DNA of 14,709 bases. It comes from an uncultured Eubacterium sp. Its GTDB lineage: Bacteria > Bacillota > Clostridia > Lachnospirales > Lachnospiraceae. The notes beneath the pieces were generated by a model that saw nothing but the letters and a program-made list of their open reading frames with translations, was not told where the DNA came from and ran no database searches. Positions within the stretch are counted from its first letter, which is position 1. Every line of letters starts with the position of its first letter. This document shows positions 1-7,436 of this stretch, one piece after another. The stretch covers positions 1 through 14,709 of the forward strand of contig CAJUIH010000093.1 of the NCBI GenBank assembly GCA_910586045.1, given 5' to 3'. The position numbers were made by a program, and so were the translations under genes.

Positions 1-74
1 TAGGGATTCTTGCCATTCTGGAGGGCCGCCAGCAAGCCGGGCAAACCGTCTCTCCATGCGTCCGGCCAGCCAAA
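1..74. repeat. Partial copy of a dispersed palindromic repeat, cut by the window edge
   Basis: These 74 bases match the reverse complement of 14367-14440 at 62 of 74 positions with no gaps. The best conserved parts are CAAGCCGG, GTCTCTCCA and CAGCCAAA. The similarity starts at base 1, so the element continues to the left of the window. It stops right after base 74, which fixes one outer boundary of the element. The same arm also resembles the right arm of the palindrome at 14582-14614. I see no coding potential. It lies upstream of the dyad and promoter of the secreted-protein gene. Confidence 0.8.
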
Positions 75-75
75 A

Positions 76-101
76 TGTAACACCTTATCTGAACTGTTAC
101 A
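76..101. promoter_or_regulatory. Paired repeat, candidate operator
   Basis: TGTAACACC (76-84) and TGTTACACC (95-103) are direct repeats with one mismatch, 19 bp apart. Their first seven bases, TGTAACA (76-82) and TGTTACA (95-101), also form a perfect inverted repeat around a 12-bp spacer. The centre lies about 86 bp upstream of the predicted transcription start of the secreted-protein gene, a position compatible with an activator site. I do not recognise the cognate regulator. The function is inferred from geometry alone. Confidence 0.4.
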
Positions 102-139
102 CCGGATCAGAAACAAAATTCGACCACTTTAAAAAATCG

Positions 140-168
140 TTGTAATCCGCCGAGATGTATGATATAAT
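140..168 (+). promoter_or_regulatory. Sigma-A-type promoter with extended -10
   Basis: TTGTAA (-35) at 140-145, a 17-bp spacer and a perfect TATAAT (-10) at 163-168. The -10 is preceded by TG at 160-161, giving the extended form TGnTATAAT. Initiation near 175 would give a leader of about 64 nt before the ATG at 239. This is the strongest promoter match in the window. Confidence 0.75.
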
Positions 169-238
169 CGGGGTTGTTTACGGAACTTCCAATAAAAGGA
201 ACTGACACCAAAAAAAATCCGCACATGGAGGAACATGC

Positions 239-862
239 ATGATGAAAAAAATACGTTCGATTCTTATCGCTCTGTGCATTGCAGCACTTTTCACAGCCGG
301 ACCATACCAAACCACTGCTTCCCAGATGTCCGCACAAAGGATCGTTGCCGAGGCGGCCACTGCCAAAAGCAGTACTGCCATCTTCAAAAAAATGCCGAAA
401 AAATTTGTATTTGCGAGCGGCGCAGGCGGCTGGTCTACGGAAATCACCTTAAAAAATGACGGATCATTTACGGGACAGTTCCATGATTCAGACATGGGGG
501 ATATCGGCACACGCTACCCAAACGGCACGGTCTATATCTGTGATTTCAGCGGTAAATTTTCAGCGGCAAAAAGGTTAAACAAATATACCTATTCCATGAC
601 CCTGAAAAAAATCAAAGCTGACAAAAAAGCCGGAAAGACATACTACCAAAACGGCGTCCGCTACGTTACATCCGACCCCTATGGATTTGATAACGGAAAA
701 AACTTCCGGATCTACTGCCCCGGTATAAAAATGTCCAAACTTCCTTCCGGCTTCGTTAGCTGGATGTATGCCTTTATGAATACCAGCAAAACCAAGACGC
801 TTCCAAATTACGGCATCTACAACGTCAAAGGGGATATGGGATTTTTTGCCTGGGATTCCTAA
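239..862 (+). CDS. Small secreted protein of unknown function
   Basis: I do not recognise a named family. The 207-residue product starts with a basic n-region and a hydrophobic stretch (about residues 6-20), then a polar Thr/Ser/Ala region. This is a typical Sec signal peptide, with possible cleavage near residues 26-28 or 40-43. There is no sortase motif or lipobox, so release or loose wall association is inferred. The mature part has an aromatic, glycine-rich segment with GGWSTEITL and DGSFTG (about 62-79), DSDMGDIG (83-90) and YPNGTVYICDFSGKF (93-107), then a lysine-rich stretch. It looks like a small beta-rich domain. Start choice: GGAGGA at 227-232 lies 6 nt before the ATG at 239, and a second in-frame ATG follows at 242. 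The ATG at 235 is in another frame and too close to the ribosome site. The gene stands alone, opposite in direction to all others here, with its own promoter and terminator. Confidence 0.75.
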   Translation: MMKKIRSILIALCIAALFTAGPYQTTASQMSAQRIVAEAATAKSSTAIFKKMPKKFVFASGAGGWSTEITLKNDGSFTGQFHDSDMGDIGTRYPNGTVYICDFSGKFSAAKRLNKYTYSMTLKKIKADKKAGKTYYQNGVRYVTSDPYGFDNGKNFRIYCPGIKMSKLPSGFVSWMYAFMNTSKTKTLPNYGIYNVKGDMGFFAWDS

Positions 863-868
863 CCGGCC

Positions 869-911
869 AAAAACGGGAAGCAGGTCCGACGGATCCTGCT
901 TCCCGTTTTTT
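869..911. terminator. Bidirectional intrinsic terminator
   Basis: A long hairpin with arms AAAACGGGAAGCAGG and CCTGCTTCCCGTTTT is followed by six T residues on the plus strand and by TTTTT on the minus strand. It begins seven bases after the stop of the secreted-protein gene and lies about 60 bp beyond the stop of the converging lipid kinase gene. It should serve both convergent units. Confidence 0.9.
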
Positions 912-969
912 CTGTTTTGGGGACTGCGCCCCGCACACGGATCGATTCGGATTACGGATTTCGGTGGCT

Positions 970-1857
970 TTACACAGAAATCATAAAATCCACCGCTTTC
1001 CTGCAGTTTTGCACATCCACTTCCTTATGAATCCCTCCAAATTCCCCGTCCAGCGTCCATGGCACCTCCTTTTCGGCATAAAAATGGATCCGTTCTGTCT
1101 TAAACGAATAGATTAAGTCGGTATTGTCCACACGGGTCAACAAAGACGTGACGATTTCATTCAGTTCCAGCGGATTTTTCGGCCGTTTGATCAGCGTCAC
1201 TTCAAATACCCCGTCGTCCAACTGTACGTTTTTCCCCGCAATCTGCTTAAATCCGCCGACAGATATGGAATTGGATACCATTCCGTAAATAAAGTCTTCT
1301 TCCACTACCGTTTCTTCATATTCCACTTTCATGCGGTAAGACGCTATATCCATCAGGCTTTTTGCGCCTTGTAAAATATAGGCCGCGTGGCCGAGCAGGT
1401 TTTTTAATTCCTGATTCGTCCGATAGGAAACTTCCGTAAAAATGCCAAAAGCCGCCACATAGACAAAGCTGTCGTCGTTAAACCGCCCGACGTCGCATGC
1501 GAAACGTTTGCCGCTGACCGCGATTTCCGCGGCTTCCTGCACGTTTTTCGGGATATTCAGGGAGTTTGCAAAATCGTTGGTGCTTCCCATCGGAATGTAG
1601 CCGATTGGTTTTTTATCCTGCACACGCATCATGCCTGTAACGACTTCGTCCAAAGTCCCGTCGCCGCCGCTGCAGACAAGCAGGTCATATCCCTGCACTT
1701 CCTTTTCGACCATTTCCGCCGCGTCATTCGGCCATTGCGTCGGATGGACGGTAACGCGCCAGCCTGCTTTTACCATAATGTCGATGACCTCTGCCAGCTT
1801 TGACTTGATTACGCCTTTTCCTGAGTGTGCGTTATAAATAAACAGTAGATTTTTCAT
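970..1857 (-). CDS. Diacylglycerol kinase-family (YegS/DgkB-like) lipid kinase
   Basis: A 295-residue protein of the soluble diacylglycerol/sphingosine-type kinase fold, of the usual length. The N-terminal nucleotide-binding domain shows NAHSGKG (about residues 9-15), the family signature GGDGTLDEV (64-72) and PMGSTNDFA (89-97). The C-terminal half is the beta-rich lipid-binding domain, ending near DGEFGG. Members phosphorylate diacylglycerol or related lipids with ATP at the inner membrane face, returning phosphatidic acid to phospholipid or lipoteichoic acid metabolism. The exact substrate cannot be told from sequence. The start ATG overlaps the whiA stop in the form ATGA (4 bp), with GGGGTGA upstream inside whiA, so translation is probably coupled to whiA. 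It is the last gene of the hprK-to-whiA unit and converges on the terminator at 869-911. Confidence 0.88.
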   Translation of the reverse strand: MKNLLFIYNAHSGKGVIKSKLAEVIDIMVKAGWRVTVHPTQWPNDAAEMVEKEVQGYDLLVCSGGDGTLDEVVTGMMRVQDKKPIGYIPMGSTNDFANSLNIPKNVQEAAEIAVSGKRFACDVGRFNDDSFVYVAAFGIFTEVSYRTNQELKNLLGHAAYILQGAKSLMDIASYRMKVEYEETVVEEDFIYGMVSNSISVGGFKQIAGKNVQLDDGVFEVTLIKRPKNPLELNEIVTSLLTRVDNTDLIYSFKTERIHFYAEKEVPWTLDGEFGGIHKEVDVQNCRKAVDFMISV

Positions 1858-2900
1858 GACAAATCACCCCTTTTTTCATAACCCTGTTTCTCCGCAATTT
1901 CTTCCAGCCTGCGCAGCCTGTGGTTCACACCGGATTTTCCTACCGGCGGCTTACAGAGCGTACCCAGTTCTTTGATCGGCGCCTGCGGGTATTCCATACG
2001 CAGCGCGGCGATCTCCTGCAGTTGTTTCGCAAGTCCCTCGAGCAGGCCGTTTTGCTGCAGGAAGCGGATGGCCTCCTGCTGCCTGTACGCCGCGTTTACC
2101 GTTTTATGGATATTTGCCGCCTCGCAGTTTACCCGGCGGTTGATATCATTGCGCATTTCCTTTATAATACGTACATTTTCCAGATGCATCAAAGACGCGT
2201 GCGCGCCCATAATATTTAACGCATCCACAATCTGGGAGCCTTCTTTTAGATACACGACGACATGGTTTTTGCGTGCAACCGTCCTGGCCGCAACGTCAAA
2301 GCAGCCGAACTGCTTCTGGATCTGCGCGGCCCTTTCCTGATCTGCGCAGACAATTTCAAAATGATACGATTTTCTTGGATTGCTCATAGAACCGGACAGC
2401 AAAAACGCGCCCCGCAAAAACGCACGCTTGCAGCATGCCCTTTCCAACAGCCTGTCCCAAACCCTCCGCGGCAGATAAAAATCCCCGTTTTCATCCCAAA
2501 ACGGCATAGACGGTACCGTAAAATCCGTTTCTGCGTATGCTTGCTTGGCTCCGGTTTGATACAACAGCGTCCTAAGCTTTTGTATATCCGTTTCGCCTGA
2601 AATCCGTGCCGCGTATACAGGCTTATGCATCGAATACCCGGGGTCCGCCTGCACCTGCGCGGCAGCCGCCTCTATCTGCGCGGCCTGCGCCAACAAGCGG
2701 GTATATCTGCGTACTACGTGCTCATTTTCTGACGCAAACACGACATCCGCCCGGACTGCCGGCCGCGGTCCGCTGTTTTCATGCAGCCTGCCCGGCCGCC
2801 CAGCCCCGCCAAGCAGCGCCGCCAATTCCGCTGCCATACAATGCAGTGCCTGTCCATCCAACGCAAACAGCTCTTTTTTTACCTCACTTGAAAATGACAT
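1854..2900 (-). CDS. whiA: DNA-binding protein WhiA
   Basis: A 348-residue WhiA homologue, somewhat longer than the common 310-330. It begins with the canonical MSFSSEVKKEL, which settles the start. AAAGGA lies about 8 nt upstream. The N-terminal part is the degenerate LAGLIDADG homing-endonuclease-like fold, recognisable at RAFLRGAFLLSGSMSNP (about 159-175). The C-terminal part carries a helix-turn-helix, seen in IKELGTLCKPPVGKSGVNHR (about 309-328). WhiA is a sporulation regulator in Streptomyces. In Bacillus it affects division and chromosome segregation, so a regulatory role at the nucleoid is inferred. It lies 32 bp downstream of rapZ, the normal partner. The yvcK gene usually found between rapZ and whiA is missing here, and no HPr/Crh gene follows. 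Confidence 0.95.
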   Translation of the reverse strand: MSFSSEVKKELFALDGQALHCMAAELAALLGGAGRPGRLHENSGPRPAVRADVVFASENEHVVRRYTRLLAQAAQIEAAAAQVQADPGYSMHKPVYAARISGETDIQKLRTLLYQTGAKQAYAETDFTVPSMPFWDENGDFYLPRRVWDRLLERACCKRAFLRGAFLLSGSMSNPRKSYHFEIVCADQERAAQIQKQFGCFDVAARTVARKNHVVVYLKEGSQIVDALNIMGAHASLMHLENVRIIKEMRNDINRRVNCEAANIHKTVNAAYRQQEAIRFLQQNGLLEGLAKQLQEIAALRMEYPQAPIKELGTLCKPPVGKSGVNHRLRRLEEIAEKQGYEKRGDLS

Positions 2901-2932
2901 CTCTTTTTTCCTTTATGAAGCAGGATCCGGCG

Positions 2933-3844
2933 CTAACTGCGCAGCGCATCTTTTTCAATGTCCCGATGCTCTATTTTCAGCCCATAATTCGGTGTTTGGC
3001 CGTCTTCTGCCTGATGCGGCGACAGCTCGGTATCATGTAAAAGGCACCGGTAGAGTTCATTGGCCAGCGTGACCGAACGGTGTTTTCCGCCTGTACACCC
3101 AATGGCGATGACAAGCTGATTTTTCCCTTCCGTAATATAATTGGGAATCAAAAACCGGATCATATCATCCATTTTCCTTAAAAACGTATGCGCCTCTGGA
3201 AACTGCAGCACATAATCCTGGATCTCCCGGTCATTTCCGCTCTTGGCGCGCAGCCCTTCCACATAGTAGGGATTCGGCAGGAACCGGACGTCAAATACAA
3301 GGTCCGCATCTGCCGGAATCCCATATTTAAATCCAAAAGACAACACGGTCACAAAAATATTTTTATAATCCGTATTATTCACAAATATTTTTTCCAGTTC
3401 CGCTTTTAACTCCCGCGTAAGCAGACGGCTCGTATCAATAATATAATCCGCGTTTTCTTTTAAATATTTCAACCGCTCGCGTTCCATCCGGATCCCTTTA
3501 TCCACGCGTTCCCCAAAGGCCAGCGGATGCGCGCGTCTCGTTTCTTTATAGCGTTTGACTAATACGGCATCCTCCGCGTCCAGAAACAGGATCTCGCATT
3601 TTCTCCCGGCATCATGGATCCGCCCGAGTACTTCACGCATTTCATCCAGATTCTGTCCGTTTCGTACGTCAATGCCGACTGCCACTTTCTGTAATTCGGT
3701 ACTGGCGGAATCCGAAAGTTCGATAAAACGCTCCACAAGCGGGACCGGAAGATTATCCACACAGTAATATCCGACGTCTTCCATCATTTTTAATGCCGTG
3801 CTTTTCCCGGCTCCCGACATTCCTGTTAAAATTACAAACCGCAT
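2933..3844 (-). CDS. rapZ: RapZ/YvcJ-type nucleotide-binding protein
   Basis: 303 residues from the canonical start MRFVILTGMSGAGKS. An in-frame ATG at 3898 would add 18 residues, but AGAGAGGA lies 7-8 nt before the ATG at 3844, and family members begin there. The Walker A motif GMSGAGKS is at residues 8-15 and DNLP follows near 30-33. The conserved C-terminal motif GCTGGKHRSV is at 249-258. A typical tail with HRDIEK follows, slightly extended. In enterobacteria RapZ controls glucosamine-6-phosphate synthase through small RNAs. The Bacillus homologue YvcJ hydrolyses nucleotides and affects competence, and the role in Clostridia is not settled. The gene sits between murB and whiA, linking it to wall precursor supply and division. 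Confidence 0.95.
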   Translation of the reverse strand: MRFVILTGMSGAGKSTALKMMEDVGYYCVDNLPVPLVERFIELSDSASTELQKVAVGIDVRNGQNLDEMREVLGRIHDAGRKCEILFLDAEDAVLVKRYKETRRAHPLAFGERVDKGIRMERERLKYLKENADYIIDTSRLLTRELKAELEKIFVNNTDYKNIFVTVLSFGFKYGIPADADLVFDVRFLPNPYYVEGLRAKSGNDREIQDYVLQFPEAHTFLRKMDDMIRFLIPNYITEGKNQLVIAIGCTGGKHRSVTLANELYRCLLHDTELSPHQAEDGQTPNYGLKIEHRDIEKDALRS

Positions 3845-3928
3845 AGTGTGTTCCTCTCTATCTTCTGTTTTGCGGCGGTCGATTCGGCCTGCCCGCACTG
3901 CACACAGGTTTGATCTGCTGGTATCTGT

Positions 3929-4843
3929 TTAAAATTCACCGATGCACCGTACTTCCGGCTCCAGCGCAACCCCAAACTTATTTTTGACGGTCTGCTGCAC
4001 ATGATGAATCAGATGTAAAATATCTGCGGATACGGCGCCGCCTGTATTGATAATAAACCCGCAGTGTTTCCGTGACACCTGCGCGCCGCCTACCGCACAG
4101 CCTGCCAGCCCCGCATCCATAATCAGTTTTCCGGCAAAATAACCCTGCGGGCGTTTAAAGGTGCTGCCGGCGCTTGGGTATTCCAACGGCTGTTTTTCGA
4201 TCCGTTTTTGCTTCAGTTCTTCCATACGGGCCTGAATCTCACCCGCAGGCGTAGGCTTTAGCAAAAACACTGCTTCCAGTACTGCCATCCGGCGTTCCCG
4301 GATACAGCTATTACGGTACGACAACGCAAGCTGCATACCATCCAGCCGCTGCACCTCCCCTTCGCGTGTCAGCACTACGGCATGGGCAAGAATATCCTTA
4401 ATCTCCCCGCCATAAGCGCCCGCATTCATTACGACCGCACCGCCTACCGAACCGGGAATCCCGGCGGCAAATTCCATACCGCCAAGCCCCGCCTGATACG
4501 CCGCCGCCGCTGCCTGCGACAGCAGCGCCCCGGACCCGGCTTTCAATTGATTCCCCTGGACCTGGATCTGCGCCGCCGGTTTGGTAAACGCAATCGTAAC
4601 GCCCCGGATTCCCCGGTCTCCAACTAACAGGTTACTCCCGTTGCCAATGATCTGATACGGCATCTGTTCCTTTTTGCACAGTGCGACCACATCCGCCGCC
4701 TGCTCCGGCCGCGGCGTTACAAAATAATCCGCCGGGCCTCCGGTACGGAATGTAGTATGGCGGCTCATCGGCTCTTCGCATAGGACCTGCTCCTTGGAAA
4801 GAACCCCGCATAACTTATCATAAAATTCTGACTGACTCATCAT
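3929..4843 (-). CDS. murB: UDP-N-acetylenolpyruvoylglucosamine reductase MurB
   Basis: 304 residues. This FAD enzyme reduces UDP-GlcNAc-enolpyruvate to UDP-MurNAc with NADPH, the second committed step of peptidoglycan synthesis, in the cytoplasm. FAD-binding signatures are IGNGSNLLV (about 66-74) and GIPGSVGGAVVMNAGAYGGE (128-147). Catalytic candidates are Arg177 in YRNS, the proton-donor Ser227 in AGSTFKRP and Glu297 in LEPEV. The short type II form (about 300 residues) fits Firmicutes. Two tandem ATGs (4843 and 4840) are possible starts. The nearest AGGA is about 12 nt away, so the ribosome site is weak. It lies 61 bp after the aminopeptidase gene and 84 bp before rapZ, with no terminator visible on either side. 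Confidence 0.97.
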   Translation of the reverse strand: MMSQSEFYDKLCGVLSKEQVLCEEPMSRHTTFRTGGPADYFVTPRPEQAADVVALCKKEQMPYQIIGNGSNLLVGDRGIRGVTIAFTKPAAQIQVQGNQLKAGSGALLSQAAAAAYQAGLGGMEFAAGIPGSVGGAVVMNAGAYGGEIKDILAHAVVLTREGEVQRLDGMQLALSYRNSCIRERRMAVLEAVFLLKPTPAGEIQARMEELKQKRIEKQPLEYPSAGSTFKRPQGYFAGKLIMDAGLAGCAVGGAQVSRKHCGFIINTGGAVSADILHLIHHVQQTVKNKFGVALEPEVRCIGEF

Positions 4844-4904
4844 CTTTTCTTTATTCTTCCTACTTCATATTCATGCATATACTACGAGATACCGTTCCCT
4901 GATT

Positions 4905-6308
4905 TTACGCTTCTTTTAAAAATACGAGATACCCCCGGTATGCCTCATATAAATCCACCTTGCTGATAATTTCCCACGGCGCATGCATATTCAGCACGGC
5001 CACGCCGCTGTCAATGACTTCCATGCCGTATTCCGCCAGTATATAAGCAATCGTTCCGCCGCCGCCCTGGTCTACTTTTCCAAGCTCCGACGTCTGGAAC
5101 GCCACGTCGTTCCGATCAAATACCGCACGCAGATGCCCCATATATTCCGCATTTGCGTCGTTGGATCCGGATTTCCCCCTGGCGCCCGTGTACTTATTGA
5201 ATACAAGCCCGCGTCCGAAATACGCCGCGTTTTTCTTATCCGATACCGACGCGTAATTCGGGTCAAAAGCCGCGCTCACGTCGGAAGAGAGTACTTTGGA
5301 GTTTGCAAGCGCACGGCGCAGCGCCAGTTCGCTGTACTGGCCCGCCGCGTACAGGACTTCGGCCGTCATGTTTTCAAAAAAGCGGGATTTCATTCCGGTT
5401 GCGCCTACACTGCCGATTTCCTCCTTATCCACAAGCAGGCAGACACAAGTACGTTCCGGCTGTGCGTCTAAATCCAGCATCGCCATAAAGGACGGATACG
5501 CACATACACGGTCGTCATGCCCATAACCCATAATCATGCTGCGGTCAAATCCATAATCCCTGGCTTCTCCGGCCGGAACCACTTCTATTTCAGCGGAAAG
5601 AAAATCTTCCTCTTCGATCTGGTATTCCCTGGCCAAAATATGCAGTACATTTGCTTTCACACGCTCTTTGATCTTCTCCCCATTTTCTTCCTTTTTTTCA
5701 CTGTCCGGAATACTTCCGATCAGCAGGTCCAGATTTTCTCCTTCGATTACCTTTGCCGCTTTCTTTTCCATCTGCTCGCCCGCCAGATGAATCAGCAGGT
5801 CGCTCACGCCAAAGACCGGATCCCCCGGTTTATCCCCGACGCTGACCTGAATCACCGTACCGTCTTTTTTCACAAAAACCCCGTGCAGCGCAAGCGGGAT
5901 TGCCACCCACTGGTATTTTTTTACGCCGCCGTAATAATGCGTATCAAGCATCGCCATTTCCGTATCTTCATACAGCGGGTTTTGTTTTAAATCCAGACGC
6001 GGGGAATCAATATGCGCGCCGAGGATATTCATCCCGTTTTCAATCGGCTGTTTTCCAATGATATACATGGCCAGTGTTTTGCCCTTATTTACGGCGTATA
6101 CTTTATCGCCCGGCTTTAAGGTCTGCGGGGATCCGATCAACTTTTTCAGATCCAAAAATCCGTTCTGCACCGCTATCCGTTCCATTTGCGCCGTACATTC
6201 ACGCTCGGTCTTGCATTCGGAGATAAATTTCCGGTATTTCTCCGCAAACTGCAGAATTGGCTCCCGTTTTCCTTCTGGATATTTGTCCCATGCATTTTTT
6301 CTTTCCAT
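4905..6308 (-). CDS. M18-family zinc aminopeptidase
   Basis: 467 residues, typical of the M18 (aspartyl aminopeptidase/aminopeptidase I) family, which forms large cytoplasmic assemblies and removes N-terminal residues from peptides. The metal and catalytic positions appear intact: His99 in GAHIDSPRLD, Asp265 in GHDDR, Glu296-Glu297 in DKEEIGS, Asp343 in SSDVSAAFDPN and His442 in NMHAPWE. The loops KSGSNDANAEY (379-389) and DQGGGGT (413-419) are also family hallmarks. An insertion rich in Glu and Lys (about 203-217) may be a surface loop. AGGAGA lies about 13 nt before the ATG, longer than ideal, but no closer in-frame start exists. The gene is placed between hprK and murB. A peptide-recycling or nutritional role is inferred, and the substrate is unknown. 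Confidence 0.93.
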   Translation of the reverse strand: MERKNAWDKYPEGKREPILQFAEKYRKFISECKTERECTAQMERIAVQNGFLDLKKLIGSPQTLKPGDKVYAVNKGKTLAMYIIGKQPIENGMNILGAHIDSPRLDLKQNPLYEDTEMAMLDTHYYGGVKKYQWVAIPLALHGVFVKKDGTVIQVSVGDKPGDPVFGVSDLLIHLAGEQMEKKAAKVIEGENLDLLIGSIPDSEKKEENGEKIKERVKANVLHILAREYQIEEEDFLSAEIEVVPAGEARDYGFDRSMIMGYGHDDRVCAYPSFMAMLDLDAQPERTCVCLLVDKEEIGSVGATGMKSRFFENMTAEVLYAAGQYSELALRRALANSKVLSSDVSAAFDPNYASVSDKKNAAYFGRGLVFNKYTGARGKSGSNDANAEYMGHLRAVFDRNDVAFQTSELGKVDQGGGGTIAYILAEYGMEVIDSGVAVLNMHAPWEIISKVDLYEAYRGYLVFLKEA

Positions 6309-6427
6309 ACTGAATTACACATCTCCTGTCCTAATCAAATTTGTTCGATCTGCCGGCCCTGTGCTATGCACCCTGATCGATTATTTCTAATATTTTTATT
6401 CCGGCTTTCCGTTTCGTATCACTGCTG

Positions 6428-7354
6428 TCAGCTTTCTTTATTCAGATTTTCCTGAACCCGCCTGTACAATTCCTGCGCCGCATTGTATCCCATCTTTTTC
6501 TGCCTGTGGTTTGCCGCTGCCGCTTCACAGATCACGGCAAGGTTGCGGCCCGGGCGGATCGGCAGGGAATAGCATACTACTTTTGTACCAAGAAACTCCG
6601 TATACTCCTGTTCCAGGCCCAGACGGTCATACTCGTTGTCCCGCTTCCAGTCTTCCAGTTTAATCACCAGGTCGATATTCTGCTTTTCTTTCACACTTTC
6701 TACGCCGTACAAGGCTTTGACGTCAATAATGCCGATACCGCGCAGTTCAATAAAATACCGGGTAATATCCGGAGAGGTACCAATCAGCGTCCGCTCGTTT
6801 ATTTTGCGGATCTCTACTACATCGTCCGTGATCAGACGGTGTCCGCGCCGGACTAACTCCAACGCCGCTTCGCTTTTGCCGATGCCGCTTTCGCCCATAA
6901 TCAGCAGCCCCTCGCCGTAGACATCCACCAATACCCCGTGAATGGAAATACATGGAGCCAATTCTTCGTTCAGCAGGCGGATAATCTCCGCCGTAATACT
7001 GGATGTCCTGCGTTCCGTACTCAGGACCGCCACATTATTCTTTTTTGCAATATTGATAAAATCCTGATCCGGGATCAGTCCGCGGCAAAAAATAATACAC
7101 GGCATATCGTACGCGCAGAAATCCTCAATCGCCTTATTTCTCTTCTCCTGATCCAACTGCTCCAGATATGTGTACTCTGCCTTGCCTACAATCTGTACGC
7201 GTTCTTTTGAGAAATATGCAAAATAACCGCAAAACTGCAGTGCCGGACGGCTGATTTCCGATACGGTAATCTCACGGGTGCTTAAATCGATCTCACTGGT
7301 CAGATTTACCATTTTAAACAAGTCAGCCAAACGTTGTACATTAACACCTTTCAT
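6428..7354 (-). CDS. hprK: HPr kinase/phosphorylase
   Basis: 308 residues, normal length. The enzyme phosphorylates HPr on Ser46 and removes the phosphate, giving the central signal of carbon catabolite repression in Firmicutes. The N-terminal domain is followed by the kinase core: His140 in SIHG, Walker A GESGIGKS (154-161), TDDVVEI with Asp178, and the family signature RGIGIIDVKALYG (205-217). AAGGGAG lies 6 nt before the ATG. The gene probably starts a unit running through the aminopeptidase, murB, rapZ, whiA and the lipid kinase. The 119-bp gap after it has no clear terminator. Its substrate HPr (ptsH or crh) is not encoded in the window. Confidence 0.97.
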   Translation of the reverse strand: MKGVNVQRLADLFKMVNLTSEIDLSTREITVSEISRPALQFCGYFAYFSKERVQIVGKAEYTYLEQLDQEKRNKAIEDFCAYDMPCIIFCRGLIPDQDFINIAKKNNVAVLSTERRTSSITAEIIRLLNEELAPCISIHGVLVDVYGEGLLIMGESGIGKSEAALELVRRGHRLITDDVVEIRKINERTLIGTSPDITRYFIELRGIGIIDVKALYGVESVKEKQNIDLVIKLEDWKRDNEYDRLGLEQEYTEFLGTKVVCYSLPIRPGRNLAVICEAAAANHRQKKMGYNAAQELYRRVQENLNKES

Positions 7355-7398
7355 ATTCTTCTCCCTTTCTGCGTATGGTAAACATTCTCATATATACC

Positions 7399-7427
7399 AG
7401 TGTAGCACATATTTGGCCTGACAGCAA
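7399..7427 (-). promoter_or_regulatory. Candidate promoter upstream of hprK
   Basis: On the minus strand TTGCTG (7427-7422) is separated by 17 bp from TACACT (7404-7399). TG one base before the -10 gives an extended form, TGCTACACT. The site lies between the uvrC stop and the hprK ATG. No terminator separates uvrC from hprK, so read-through from ftsH-uvrC is also possible. Confidence 0.4.
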
Positions 7428-7436
7428 TCGATGCGG

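Noticed and set aside
107..510. Minus-strand open frames over the secreted-protein gene and its promoter
   Set aside because: They lack ribosome sites, run through the promoter and leader, and encode no recognisable protein. The plus-strand gene has all expected signals.
3845..3898. 18-residue N-terminal extension of RapZ
   Set aside because: No ribosome site precedes the upstream ATG, and the Walker A motif position and AGAGAGGA spacing support 3844.
6309..6427. Terminator or promoter between hprK and the aminopeptidase
   Set aside because: I found no hairpin with a T-tract and no pair of hexamers with acceptable spacing, only A+T-rich stretches.
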